25,756 nt of DNA from Saccoglossus kowalevskii (taxonomy: Eukaryota; Hemichordata; Enteropneusta; Harrimaniidae), in assembly GCF_000003605.2 (NCBI RefSeq), contig NW_003119427.1:87292-113047 (forward strand). Reading direction: 5' to 3'. The translations under genes were made by a program, and so were the position numbers. Below the pieces are notes generated by a model. It worked only from the letters and a program-made list of their open reading frames with translations, was not told where the DNA came from and did not search any database. This document shows, piece by piece, positions 8,001-15,387 of the stretch (its first letter is position 1; each line of letters begins with the position of its first letter).

Positions 8001-10795
8001 TATGTGCCAAATTTTAATGAAAACTGACAGAGCACGTCCAAGATAAAAAATGCCTGCCAGTCGACCAGTTGATCCAATTGCGAAATAAATCGTATATCTA
8101 TGACATGTTTAATGAATATTTCAAATTTGAGATATGGCACTAGAACCACCTTCATTAAAACAAAATGGCTGCCATTCGGTCATTTTGAATCTTATCTGAA
8201 AAACAAAATGACGTGCATCAATGTCCAATGTATATACCAAGTTTGAAAAAATCCATCTGTAAACAGCGGAGAAATTGTTGATTTTCGTGATTTTTCAGCA
8301 CAAGTTTGAATGACAACTGACAAAGCATGTCTATAATACAACATTTTCAAAAAACAAGATGGCTGCCAGTCGGCCATTTTGAATCAAATTGCTAAACCAC
8401 TGCATGTGCATATGTCCCACATAAGGTACTAGGCACATGCAAAGAATGAACGGAATCGGTCCAAGGGATTCTGAAATATGACTCTTGGACAGACTGAGGG
8501 ACGGACGGACACACGGACGGACAGACAGACTCAGGAACTCGCGAACGGTCGGGGACATGTATCCTAACATGTATGATCTATGTACTAAATTTGAATGAAA
8601 ACTGACAAAGCATGTTCAAAATACAACATTTTCAAAAAATAAGATGGCTGCCAGTCGGCCATCTTTGATACAATTGTGAAATAAATCGTCATGGACATGT
8701 ATCCACCATTCTGCCATTTTGAATCAAATCGTTACACCAATTCGTATATCTATGACATGATGTTTAATGAATATTTCAAATTTGAGATATGGCACTAGAA
8801 CCACCTTCATTAAAACAAAATGGCTACCATTCGGTCATTTTGAATCTTATCTGAAAAACAAAATGACGTGCATCAATGTCCAATGTATATACCAAGTTTG
8901 AAAAAATCCATCTGTAAATGGATGCCATTTGGCCATCTTGAACCTGATTGTGAAACAAATTGCTGTGCATATATATAACATTATGTATGATGTATGTGTG
9001 AAGTTCGAATGTAATTGGTCAAGGCGTGTCTAAGATGCAGGTCCAGACTCGCGCACACACGGATGCAGACACAGGGACAAATGGACGCACAGAGATCAAT
9101 CCATAAGCCCCCGTTTTCGGACTGCATCCAAATAGGGACTAGCTTCAGCATAATTTATTCAGCTTGAAGTTTTTTGGGGTATATCCCTTTAAACACCAAA
9201 GTCAACTTTTTTCACTTTTATATAACGGTAGATAGATATAAATCATATGATTCTGGGCTGCAATAATGTCAGTCAAAATCATTACTGTAGTATTTTCAGT
9301 GAAAATATACATACATGTACTATAATATATTTGATCATTTGTAATATTTTGATCTCTATTTTTTTATATAAATTGGGTTGCACAAAAGTGATTATTCAAG
9401 ACAATGTGGACAATCACTGTTGCCGACCAATACATTCAATGAATGACAATCTTTATTTAAAACTTTCCAGTAAACAGCTGCTGTATGATAAATTAGTGAA
9501 ATATAACATACTTACTGGTGCAACATTTCCAAATATGACAGAATCAATCAACTTTGGGTCAATTTTACCAGAAGCAAGAGCAGCTTTAGCAGCTATCTCT
9601 GCCAAATCAGTGGTGGTGTGATTCTTTAATTTGCCACCAAAGGCACCAAATGGTGTCCTCTTCGCTGCTACAATAAAGACACCTTGTAAAGAAAAACAAA
9701 ACAAGTAGAATACAGTCAGATTTAAATGAATCAATTTTAAAGCTTTACAGTATACTGCTTGAGGTTAGGTGTCAGTTGGAAATCAGTCCTTCAACAGAAA
9801 TATGCAATTCGTATGCAAGGACTGTGCTTCACACAGCAGTTCAGGGACAGTATTTATGTATGCATCTCAACTGTGAGTGCTAAGTCTCTAAGTTGATTCA
9901 AACCTACAAAATATGCATGTGCGACATCATTTATATATTGGTACTTATCATACATGATTGTATATCACCACACTATCTCAGGCTAATTTGCCATTTAAAA
10001 CTGCATTTATCTTAATTTTCTTTAACTTTTATTTTTGTTAATTTTTAAAATTTATTACATAACAGCCTAAAATGATTTGTTAACTTTCATTATGGTGTAA
10101 TATAAGAAATTATTATTATTATATTATTCTCAAACCACTGAAGCTTTCTTTTTATTCATCAGTGGTTACAATTCCCCAAATTAAAACTTGGATTTCATCA
10201 CAGACACAGTCTGGGAACCCTTAACAGTCTGCAAAAACACTTGTTGCCAAAGAGAGAAAATGGAACGCCCTAAACAAGAGAATTTATCAAAAATGCCGTC
10301 CCGCGAAACACTTTCGAGTTGTTTCAAAATTATTCGTGTTGTGTGCACTGAGGTCAAAAGACTACTTTTACTTCCACCACAGTCCAGTCTATAGAGGGAC
10401 AATGCTTCCACGTTGTAAGCGAAAACGGGTGTTACTTTACATTCAACACAACGTGCTTAAGGGTAAAATTGAAATCCCATTTTCAAGGTGAAGAAGCAAA
10501 CTTTTACACGAGTAGCCCTCCCAGGTCAATTTACCAGACAAACTTCTTGAAACAAGGTCTTTGACCTGACAAGGTCTTTGACCTGACAAGGTCTGAAGGC
10601 TACACAAACTCGCGGTCATGAACTGGCCACGAAGACAAGAATATTTAGCTATGTGAATAAATATGGTTAGCTTCTGTTGGAGCAGGTAAATGTTCCTATC
10701 ACACCGTAATAAAATGCGAGTACTTGTCGGTGAATTTTGCGTAGGATACACCATGTTTTTCTAATGAACTTTGTCTTACCTCTTGCAAGCGCCAT
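1819..10795 (-). CDS. ACAA2: Mitochondrial 3-ketoacyl-CoA thiolase, 5' seven exons (partial)
   Basis: The product catalyses the last step of mitochondrial fatty-acid beta-oxidation: CoA-dependent cleavage of 3-ketoacyl-CoA to acetyl-CoA plus a shortened acyl-CoA. Splicing complement(1819-2019, 2736-2908, 4306-4453, 5271-5387, 6567-6695, 9516-9682, 10780-10795) gives 317 uninterrupted codons, all at GT...AG junctions with phases that join exactly. The protein starts MALARGVFIVAAKRTPFGAF, like vertebrate ACAA2 (MALLRGVFVVAAKRTPFGAY). The nucleophilic Cys is residue 92 in NRLCGSGFQ, matching human numbering. SESMS, the QQRWRA helix, PPVFKKDG, SAGNAS and SGCDPNIMGIGPVPA follow. The full family length is about 397, so about 80 residues are missing, including the NEAF motif, the catalytic His and the second active-site Cys. 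These should lie left of the window. The start codon is fixed by homology and by the 16-nt first exon. No frameshift is seen. Confidence 0.95.
2020..2735 (-). other. ACAA2 intron 6
   Basis: A 716-bp GT...AG intron. It is AT-rich, with no repeats or open frames I can support. Confidence 0.85.
2736..2908 (-). CDS. ACAA2: ACAA2 exon 6 (residues 193-250)
   Basis: A 173-nt exon with acceptor ccctcag|CC and donor TCA|gtaagt. It encodes NDAGFFKEEMAPV, a Lys-rich KIKKKDV loop, DEHPREVTLEALSKLPPVF and KKDGLVSAGNAS. It ends on a codon boundary just before the conserved (G)xxDGAGA segment. Confidence 0.95.
2909..4305 (-). other. ACAA2 intron 5
   Basis: A 1.4-kb intron containing the tandem duplication at 3075-3394. 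The remainder holds only short chance open frames. Confidence 0.85.
3075..3394. repeat. Two-copy tandem duplication, first period 140 bp
   Basis: The segment beginning tactagtcaaaacaaat at about 3080 recurs 140 bp later at about 3220. Both copies carry gaattcagaca, cattcagagaaat(a/t)agcagc, tttatgaccc and the ending tgaatacca. The copies differ by small indels and substitutions, so the duplication is not very recent. Confidence 0.75.
4306..4453 (-). CDS. ACAA2: ACAA2 exon 5 (residues 144-192 plus one base)
   Basis: A 148-nt exon that starts CTAGAGGATCAACTATGG after tgtgcag and ends AGAGCAG|gtaaag. It encodes LWATLTDYHIKTPMGITAE and the DKFALSSQQRWRA helix. It ends in phase 1. Confidence 0.95.
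4454..5270 (-). other. ACAA2 intron 4
   Basis: An 817-bp intron with a short near-tandem repeat (ttgcttgggcatcagt twice, about 4900-4940). Nothing else is supportable. Confidence 0.8.
5271..5387 (-). CDS. ACAA2: ACAA2 exon 4 (residues 105-143)
   Basis: A 117-nt exon, phase 0 at both ends, with donor GAG|gtagg and acceptor gttgcag|GAC. It encodes GDAEIVLTGGSESMSMAP and FVVRGVRFGTKLGQ. The GG(S/T)ESMS motif is the conserved thiolase loop. Confidence 0.95.
5388..6566 (-). other. ACAA2 intron 3
   Basis: A 1.2-kb intron. The part at about 6120-6340 is less AT-rich than its surroundings and has overlapping chance open frames on both strands (about 58 codons plus, 99 codons minus), but I recognise neither product. 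Confidence 0.8.
6567..6695 (-). CDS. ACAA2: ACAA2 exon 3 (residues 62-104, active-site Cys92)
   Basis: A 129-nt exon between ctctgcag-type acceptor and gtaagt donor. It encodes the YLARHAGLRAG segment and NRLCGSGFQSIVNGCQ. The Cys in LCGSG is the acyl-accepting nucleophile of thiolases. Both boundaries fall between codons. Confidence 0.95.
6990..7475. repeat. Degenerate element related to the 15-kb MITE
   Basis: The right end (about 7373-7470) matches the arm of the element at 15059-15387: gtagttttcaagaggaagt, then agtaaaacattgacac, then cactcatatgataagctccg. Inside, a unit containing aatgaacaaatctgagaaagg and caaagcaattggac is repeated about three times with divergence. The left edge is only suggested by tagctccgctg near 6991. 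No protein is encoded. Confidence 0.55.
8091..8263. repeat. Near-identical duplicated block, copy A
   Basis: This 173-bp block matches 8743-8918 except for one 3-bp insertion (acatgatgttt against acatgttt) and one substitution (gctgcc against gctacc). The offset of about 652 bp defines a recent higher-order duplication within the older array. Confidence 0.85.
8486..8532. repeat. GGAC/AGAC microsatellite-like run
   Basis: A run of ggac/agac tetramers (gacggacggacacacggacg and following gacagacagac) within the array. A weaker relative with gcagacacagggacaaatgg is at about 9060. The run is short and imperfect. Confidence 0.7.
8743..8918. repeat. Near-identical duplicated block, copy B
   Basis: This 176-bp block is the partner of 8091-8263. 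A third, more diverged relative of its gatatggcactagaaccac core lies near 7587. Confidence 0.85.
9516..9682 (-). CDS. ACAA2: ACAA2 exon 2 (residues 6-61)
   Basis: The acceptor is tttacaag|GT and the donor CCA|gtaag. It encodes VFIVAAKRTPFGAFGG through IDSVIFGNVAP, the first strand and helix of the thiolase N-terminal domain. It ends on a codon boundary after 61 codons in total. Confidence 0.95.
9683..10779 (-). other. ACAA2 intron 1
   Basis: A 1.1-kb intron next to the shared promoter. The part nearest exon 1 (about 10240-10779) has more CpG than the rest and contains the 17-bp tandem repeat at 10553-10596. It may carry regulatory sites for ACAA2 or VHL, which is an inference from position. 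Confidence 0.8.
10553..10596. promoter_or_regulatory. 17-bp tandem repeat with nuclear-receptor-like half sites
   Basis: The unit caaggtctttgacctga is present about 2.6 times. On the minus strand each unit reads AGGTCAAAGACCT. It has one perfect AGGTCA half site and a second, imperfect one arranged like a DR1 element. DR1 sites bind PPAR/RXR and HNF4 and commonly control beta-oxidation genes. The repeat lies about 200-240 bp inside the ACAA2 transcription unit. The repeat is seen directly; receptor binding is a guess. Confidence 0.35.
10780..10795 (-). CDS. ACAA2: ACAA2 exon 1 (M1-R5, first base of G6)
   Basis: A tiny 16-nt coding exon reads ATGGCGCTTGCAAGAG, followed by gtaagac. It ends in phase 1, and the G completes with GT of exon 2 to give Gly6. 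The short MALARG leader matches the family, whose members keep an uncleaved N-terminal mitochondrial signal. Confidence 0.9.
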
Positions 10796-10897
10796 GTCGA
10801 CGGACCCGTGTACAAATTACGCCCTCATTCGGAAACTGGAGAAAACACTGCACAAACATTGATGACGTTCTACACAACACATTAAAAAAATAATTGT
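10796..10897. promoter_or_regulatory. Putative bidirectional ACAA2-VHL promoter
   Basis: Only 102 bp separate the ACAA2 ATG (minus, 10795) from the first in-frame VHL ATG (plus, 10898), so both 5' UTRs and the core promoter must fit here or overlap coding or intronic sequence. It contains a CRE/ATF-like TGACGT (10863-10868), a few CpGs on the ACAA2 side, and an A/T-rich stretch (attaaaaaaataattg) next to VHL. No canonical TATA box is clear for either gene. Start sites are not visible from sequence. Confidence 0.65.
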
Positions 10898-11246
10898 ATG
10901 ACAGTAAACGTAAACATGCCAGACGACCGGTGGATGCCCAGACTTAAATCTAAGATATCACAAGAACGTGCGTTCGTCCGGTTTTTAAATCGAAGCACCA
11001 GGATAGTCGATGTGTTTTGGATAAATTTCCGTGGCCAACGAGTAAATTACGTACGAAACACAGCAGGACTTTGCCCTGGTCAATATTTTGAAGTGAACAC
11101 GTTTGCAGGTCATCCGTGGATCTTCAGAGACCGTGAAACGAATGATAAACTACAATGTGGATCACAGGGTCAGGAGGTCTATTTTCCAGTAGGCTGGAAT
11201 GGGGAGTTTCCCCCAAGCAGGACAAATGTCCTTATTGATGTTCCAG
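10898..11246 (+). CDS. VHL: VHL exon 1 (beta domain)
   Basis: A 349-nt exon ending GTTCCAG|gtatgt in phase 1. It spans sequence that is split between exons 1 and 2 in human: the GHPWIFRD motif is continuous with the upstream strand region. It has two possible starts six codons apart. Neither has a clearly better context, and conservation begins only after about residue 20. Confidence 0.95.
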
Positions 11247-13805
11247 GTATGTGCTTGCTATATATATATATATATATATGATAATTATATTAAAGGGACA
11301 TTTGCTTAAGGGGCCGTGGTGGCCGCGCAGCGCGTGTTCGAATTTNNNNNNNNNNNNNNNNNNNNNNNNNNNNNNNNNNNNNNNNNNNNNNNNNNNNNNN
11401 NNNNNNNNNNNNNNNNNNNNNNNNNNNNNNNNNNNNNNNNNNNNNNNNNNNNNNNNNNNNNNNNNNNNNNNNNNNNNNNNNNNNNNNNNNNNNNNNNNNN
11501 NNNNNNNNNNNNNNNNNNNNNNNNNNNNNNNNNNNNNNNNNNNNNNNNNNNNNNNNNNNNNNNNNNNNNNNNNNNNNNNNNNNNNNNNNNNNNNNNNNNN
11601 NNNNNNNNNNNNNNNNNNNNNNNNNNNNNNNNNNNNNNNNNNNNNNNNNNNNNNNNNNNNNNNNNNNNNNNNNNNNNNNNNNNNNNNNNNNNNNNNNNNN
11701 NNNNNNNNNNNNNNNNNNNNNNNNNNNNNNNNNNNNNNNNNNNNNNNNNNNNNNNNNNNNNNNNNNNNNNNNNNNNNNNNNNNNNNNNNNNNNNNNNNNN
11801 NNNNNNNNNNNNNNNNNNNNNNNNNNNNNNNNNNNNNAGTTTTCTTGATTTATTCTGCAAATATCGGTAAAATATAGGAAAGGCTTTGGTGAAATTTGAA
11901 AGAGCAACTAATGTTCTTCATCCTGGTATTTTTTATAGATTGAATTTTTCATTCTATTCGTCTGGTTTTTCCAGTTTAAAGAATATGAGCTGGCTGGAGC
12001 CTTCATTCCTTGTCTATTTCTTACACTAGATACCACCCCCCCCCCCCTTCATAGGGAGTGCGTACAGTTGATTATAGTTCCTGGGCTCCCTGTGATTTTA
12101 CTTGAATCATGTACGTAGTATCAACTTTTGGTCTGTCACTCCCAACAAACCAATATTACATTCACACTGTACTGTCTAATCCAGAGTTGCATTGCATATT
12201 ACAGCGTATGACACGGTGGGGGTGTGTACAAATCCTCAGCAGTCACTGGCTTGCTAGCTGTTGTATATACATGTATCTGGTAGCGTCGCTTATGTTTGGG
12301 CTTCGAAGGCAACGTTCAGCACCATCAATGTCGTGAAAGCCATTGACGTTGCTGAACCCTGAACATGCATGTAACATAAATTTCAGTTGACCTCACTGTG
12401 ATGACACATGTGTTGTGGAATACGGAAAGGGGGCCGAAGCATGCACACTGCATACACAATATGCTAATAACCTTTAACAAGGTCATGACTTAGACATATC
12501 TCATATTATTTGAAAGTGAAATTATTAATAGAAAGCATTTAGTATGAATCACCGGAATGACGTATATTTGGTCTTGACCCCCACTCTGTCTATTATGGTT
12601 ACCGGTTTTTGAAGACTGTAAACGCTTTCTATCCTACTAAACTGGTCACCAAATTTAACAATTGCTTTCTCATTTTACTATACAATCTGAATGAACTAAG
12701 GCAAGCTGAAATAGGTCTTGTTAAAATACAGCGCCACCAGTGGCTGTTCCCGGCTCCATGCATCCAGAGTTATGGGGAAACCAGAATTGAATTGCATATT
12801 ACAGTGTATAACATGGGAGTGTGTACAAATCCTCAGCTGTCACTGGGTTGGTGTGGTTTGTTAGCTGTTGTATCCAGTAGCGTTGTTTATGTGTGGGCTT
12901 TGAATACGAACACAATTTTCAGCACCATCAATGTGGTGAAACCTCATTGACAATGCTGAATGTTATGTTGCATGGAACGTTGATGACACATGCATTGTGG
13001 AATACGGAAAAAGAGCCTGAATTATGCGCACTGCATACACAATATGCTAATAACCTTTAAAGAGGTTATAACGTAGCATATCTCATGAATATTATTTGAA
13101 AAATGAAATTATTAATAGAAAGCATTTAGTATTAAACGCCGGAATTGCGTATATTCACTTTTTACCCTCATACTGTCTATTGTAGTTATTTGAAGACTGT
13201 AAACACTTTCTATCTATCTCGTCACCTAGTTTAACACCTGTTTCTTCGGTTTACACTCAAATCTAAATGAGTAACGGCAAGCCTCAATAGGTCTTGATTG
13301 TATATAGCGCCACCAGTGGCTGTTCACAGCTCCATGCATCCAGGAGGAGTGACTGCAAGATTATTCTAGGCAGTTCTCACTTTTTTCCTAGGCTGAGAGT
13401 AATTTTTGCCCATTGCAATTCCTGCCTTTTAACAAGTGTGAAGACAGTGTATGGTTTGATTCATGCACGATTCAGTTACGATTAATAATCGTGTTGATGG
13501 GGTTTCCCCCACGAAATTTTAGCACATATGCTTCTTTAGCCACACTTTATGTATTGCAATTAAATCACAAAATTGATAAATTATAATGACAAATATCTAA
13601 ATGACTTTTTCTCTTTGTAGTGTATTCCTTAGTAGAAAGATCCATGCAGATAATCAGAAAAATAGTCTGTAAAAAAGACATTGAAGACTTAGAAATACCA
13701 AAACCATTAAAACACCAACTTTTACATCCAGATGATTTACCAGTATGGTACCCAGATGAGAACCCAGAATGTGTCCTAGCAGAGGAAGATAATGACCAAG
13801 GATGA
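10898..13805 (+). CDS. VHL: von Hippel-Lindau protein (HIF-alpha ubiquitin-ligase substrate receptor)
   Basis: join(10898-11246, 13621-13805) encodes 177 residues, or 171 if the second ATG (MPDDRW, 10916) is used; human VHL has 213 or 160. pVHL recognises hydroxyproline on HIF-alpha and links it to elongin B/C-CUL2 for ubiquitination. The beta domain runs from about residue 22 (FLNRSTRIV) to about 116. The human hydroxyproline-pocket residues W88, Y98, H115 and W117 correspond to W41, Y51, H72 and W74, while S111 is replaced by T68. The alpha domain starts at YSLVERSMQIIRKIV, where Leu158, Arg161 and Arg167 equivalents are kept but BC-box Cys162 is Ser124. The tail is shorter than in human and acidic (ECVLAEEDNDQG). 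Human intron 1 is absent; the human intron 2 position and phase are exactly kept. It is divergent from ACAA2. Confidence 0.95.
11258..11279. repeat. (TA)n microsatellite
   Basis: About eleven TA units just inside the VHL intron donor. Confidence 0.9.
11306..11345. repeat. GC-rich, possibly tRNA-derived SINE head cut by the gap
   Basis: A sharp switch from AT-rich intron to gggccgtggtggccgcgcag, then gcgcgtgttcgaattt, runs directly into the assembly gap. The gtggccgcgc part and gttcgaatt loosely resemble tRNA A-box and B-box promoter sequences, as in tRNA-derived SINEs. Too little is visible to be sure. Confidence 0.25.
11346..11837. other. Assembly gap (492 N)
   Basis: Unknown sequence inside the VHL intron. 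Any open frame spanning it is meaningless. Confidence 1.
12036..12047. repeat. Poly-C run
   Basis: A run of twelve C in the VHL intron. Confidence 0.9.
12180..13342. repeat. Two-copy tandem duplication of about 0.6 kb in the VHL intron
   Basis: Copy 1 (about 12180-12763) and copy 2 (about 12764-13342) share landmarks in the same order. These are attgcatattacag (12192 and 12792), gtgtacaaatcctcagc, ttcagcaccatcaatgt, cactgcatacacaatatgc, attattaatagaaagcattt, and gcgccaccagtggctgttc (12731 and 13307). The offset falls from 600 to 576 bp along the unit because of indels. Divergence is moderate, so the duplication is old. No coding sequence. Confidence 0.85.
13621..13805 (+). CDS. VHL: VHL exon 2 (elongin-binding alpha domain) with stop
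   Basis: A 185-nt exon after a good pyrimidine tract (tttttctctttgtag). It completes Val117 and continues YSLVERSMQIIRKIV, then KKDIEDLEIPKPLKHQL and an acidic, Pro-rich end before TGA at 13803-13805. The junction corresponds to human codon 155, first base (c.463/464). Confidence 0.95.
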
Positions 13806-14300
13806 TATTTCTCACATCACATTTCATTAATGACAGTGGACTGGTAACATAAACAGAGGCCCTTCATGGATCAACATCAAAAGATAAAGTTTTATGGATA
13901 CCAAGAGAAATATGCCTTCCTGACTGGTAAAGATTATGTTCACAGATATATAAACACAGAAGACCACTTTTCATACCAGTTACTGTATAACCAGCTGGAG
14001 TGTCTTCACTCACTTCCCAGGGATATGGTTGCAATTCCGAGGATGCATTAACATTTTAGTGTAGCAAGTCCTGATGAGAAAATGAAGAAGAGTTGACAAT
14101 ATTTTCTGTGTATCTTTATTACCAATGGGACCCATTCTTCTACTTAAATAGGGATGCTGGAAGCAGAATATGTAGGGAACGTAATCCCTGGTTGCAGTGC
14201 AGTAGAGTGATCAATGTATAACTGTTTATGAAAATATATATATATTTTATTTACATGTTGTTGTGATAGTAAATAATAAATGTTTGCACTAATTAACAAT
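13806..14300 (+). other. VHL 3' UTR and probable poly(A) signal
   Basis: This follows the VHL stop without another exon. A perfect AATAAA at 14275-14280 is a plausible polyadenylation signal, giving a 3' UTR of about 0.5 kb. A chance open frame of about 61 codons inside (13866-14051) has no recognisable product. Confidence 0.5.
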
Positions 14301-15058
14301 TTTCAGCATGTTTTGTTTGCACCAAACCTTTTACATATACATACATGGTTGAGTATCTGTTAATAGTTTATAATTATGTACATAATAACTAAGTAATTTG
14401 CATTGACTAATTAATTTATTCGCCTTTTCATGATGTTACACACGTTATTTGATTAACATTCTAACCAGTATTGGATCAGCTTGTGTCAATACTACAACTA
14501 TTGGCATATTGCCAGCTGCTAGTAAACATTTAGACTGAAAATGTGCGTTCAATACTTCAATATGTGTGCCTTAGGCGCAATATACGGCGACATGCAGCTG
14601 GTCATCATTTTATATCATTTGGCAAGTCCAAAACACTGTGTAAAATGTTTAATACAAGAAGCATGCAAATGGTATTCTGAATGTAAACAAGATCAATTGT
14701 AGAAGGGTTCTGTATTTAAGCAATATTCTGAAATCAACTGAAATGTGATATACAGTTATGTTGATGAATATCAAATAGTTTAAACCTGTGAGGGGGTTGT
14801 TATATAGTGGTTATCAGTGTCCATCAATATGGAGTCATATCAGGAACACTATTGCAGATATTGAGCTCATGATCTGATCAACATATTTAATAACCATATA
14901 TGGTCATGTGTCCTCATTAAAAATGCATAATTATTGTATATGGAGCAGTATTGCAAAGACATTAAACCAGTGCTTTTTTTAAGATACTACGCTCACAATC
15001 TGACATACCCCTTTAATAACCATTTAGTTATGAGACTTAATTAAAAATGCTTATCCAC
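14301..15058. other. Gene-free spacer between VHL and PLEKHF
   Basis: AT-rich sequence without supported coding potential. A weak internal repetition (ataaccatatatggtcatgtg... against ataaccatttagttatgaga..., each followed by attaaaaatgc) occurs near 14890 and 15017. Confidence 0.5.
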
Positions 15059-15387
15059 TTTGTCGAGCGGAGCTTATCATATGAGTGATTGTCGTCCGTG
15101 TCAACTTTTTCAACTTCTTGAAAACTACAATTCTTATTGCTTTGATACTTAGTGTATGTGTACCTTGGGCAGACCTCTCAGATTTGTTCATTTTGTGATA
15201 TTTTCAATTCTCTAATTTTGATGAATATTGTTTGGTAAAAAGTGATATTTTCGACTTCTTGTTAAAGTCTGATTGCTTGATTGCTGATCAATTCAGACTT
15301 GTAATTTTCAAGAAGAAGTTGAGAAAGTAAAAAGTTGACACGGACGAGGACGCACAATCACTCGTATGATAAGCTCCGCTCGACAAA
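15059..15387. repeat. MITE with long terminal inverted repeats (tttgtcgagcggagctta)
   Basis: The first 34 bp (tttgtcgagcggagcttatc...) and the last 34 bp are inverted copies with one mismatch. The similarity continues inward with small gaps (gtccgtgtcaacttttt, caacttcttgaaaa) for about 90-100 bp per arm. The element is 329 bp and noncoding. The sequence just outside the right end (ttcgacagcggagct) repeats part of the terminus. A related block lies at about 6990-7475 inside ACAA2. Confidence 0.75.

Larger units (their letters stand above)
7474..9090. repeat. Array of diverged 'atggctgccagtcggccat' units
   Basis: The motif atggctgcca(g/t)tcgg(c/t)cat followed by tttgaatc recurs about ten times, for example near 7790, 7918, 8164, 8359, 8643, 8820 and 8920. 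Spacer modules such as gacatgtatcctaacatgta, gatatggcactagaacca and gaaaactgacaaagcatgt recur in similar order. The irregular spacing suggests nested duplications of a compound unit. There is no coding potential. Confidence 0.8.
6696..9515 (-). other. ACAA2 intron 2, repeat-filled
   Basis: At 2.8 kb this is the longest complete ACAA2 intron. About 6990-9090 is almost entirely repetitive, made of a degenerate MITE-related block and then an array of short diverged units. The flanks are ordinary AT-rich intron. Confidence 0.85.
11247..13620 (+). other. VHL intron
   Basis: A 2.37-kb intron as assembled; the true length is uncertain because of the gap at 11346-11837. It contains a TA microsatellite, a C-run and a duplicated block of about 0.6 kb. 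No exon is recognised inside, and the flanking exons join in frame without one. Confidence 0.9.

Noticed and set aside
7474-9090. Repeat array considered as CRISPR
   Set aside because: The genome is eukaryotic, units are diverged and irregularly spaced, and there are no uniform spacers or cas genes.
9247-9621. 124-codon plus-strand open frame
   Set aside because: It overlaps ACAA2 exon 2 on the opposite strand; its length reflects the coding strand opposite.
11251-11907. Long open frames of 184-208 codons on both strands
   Set aside because: They consist almost entirely of N from the 492-bp assembly gap, so they are not real.
13866-14051. 61-codon open frame after the VHL stop
   Set aside because: It lies in the VHL 3' UTR, overlaps nothing conserved, and no known motif is visible.
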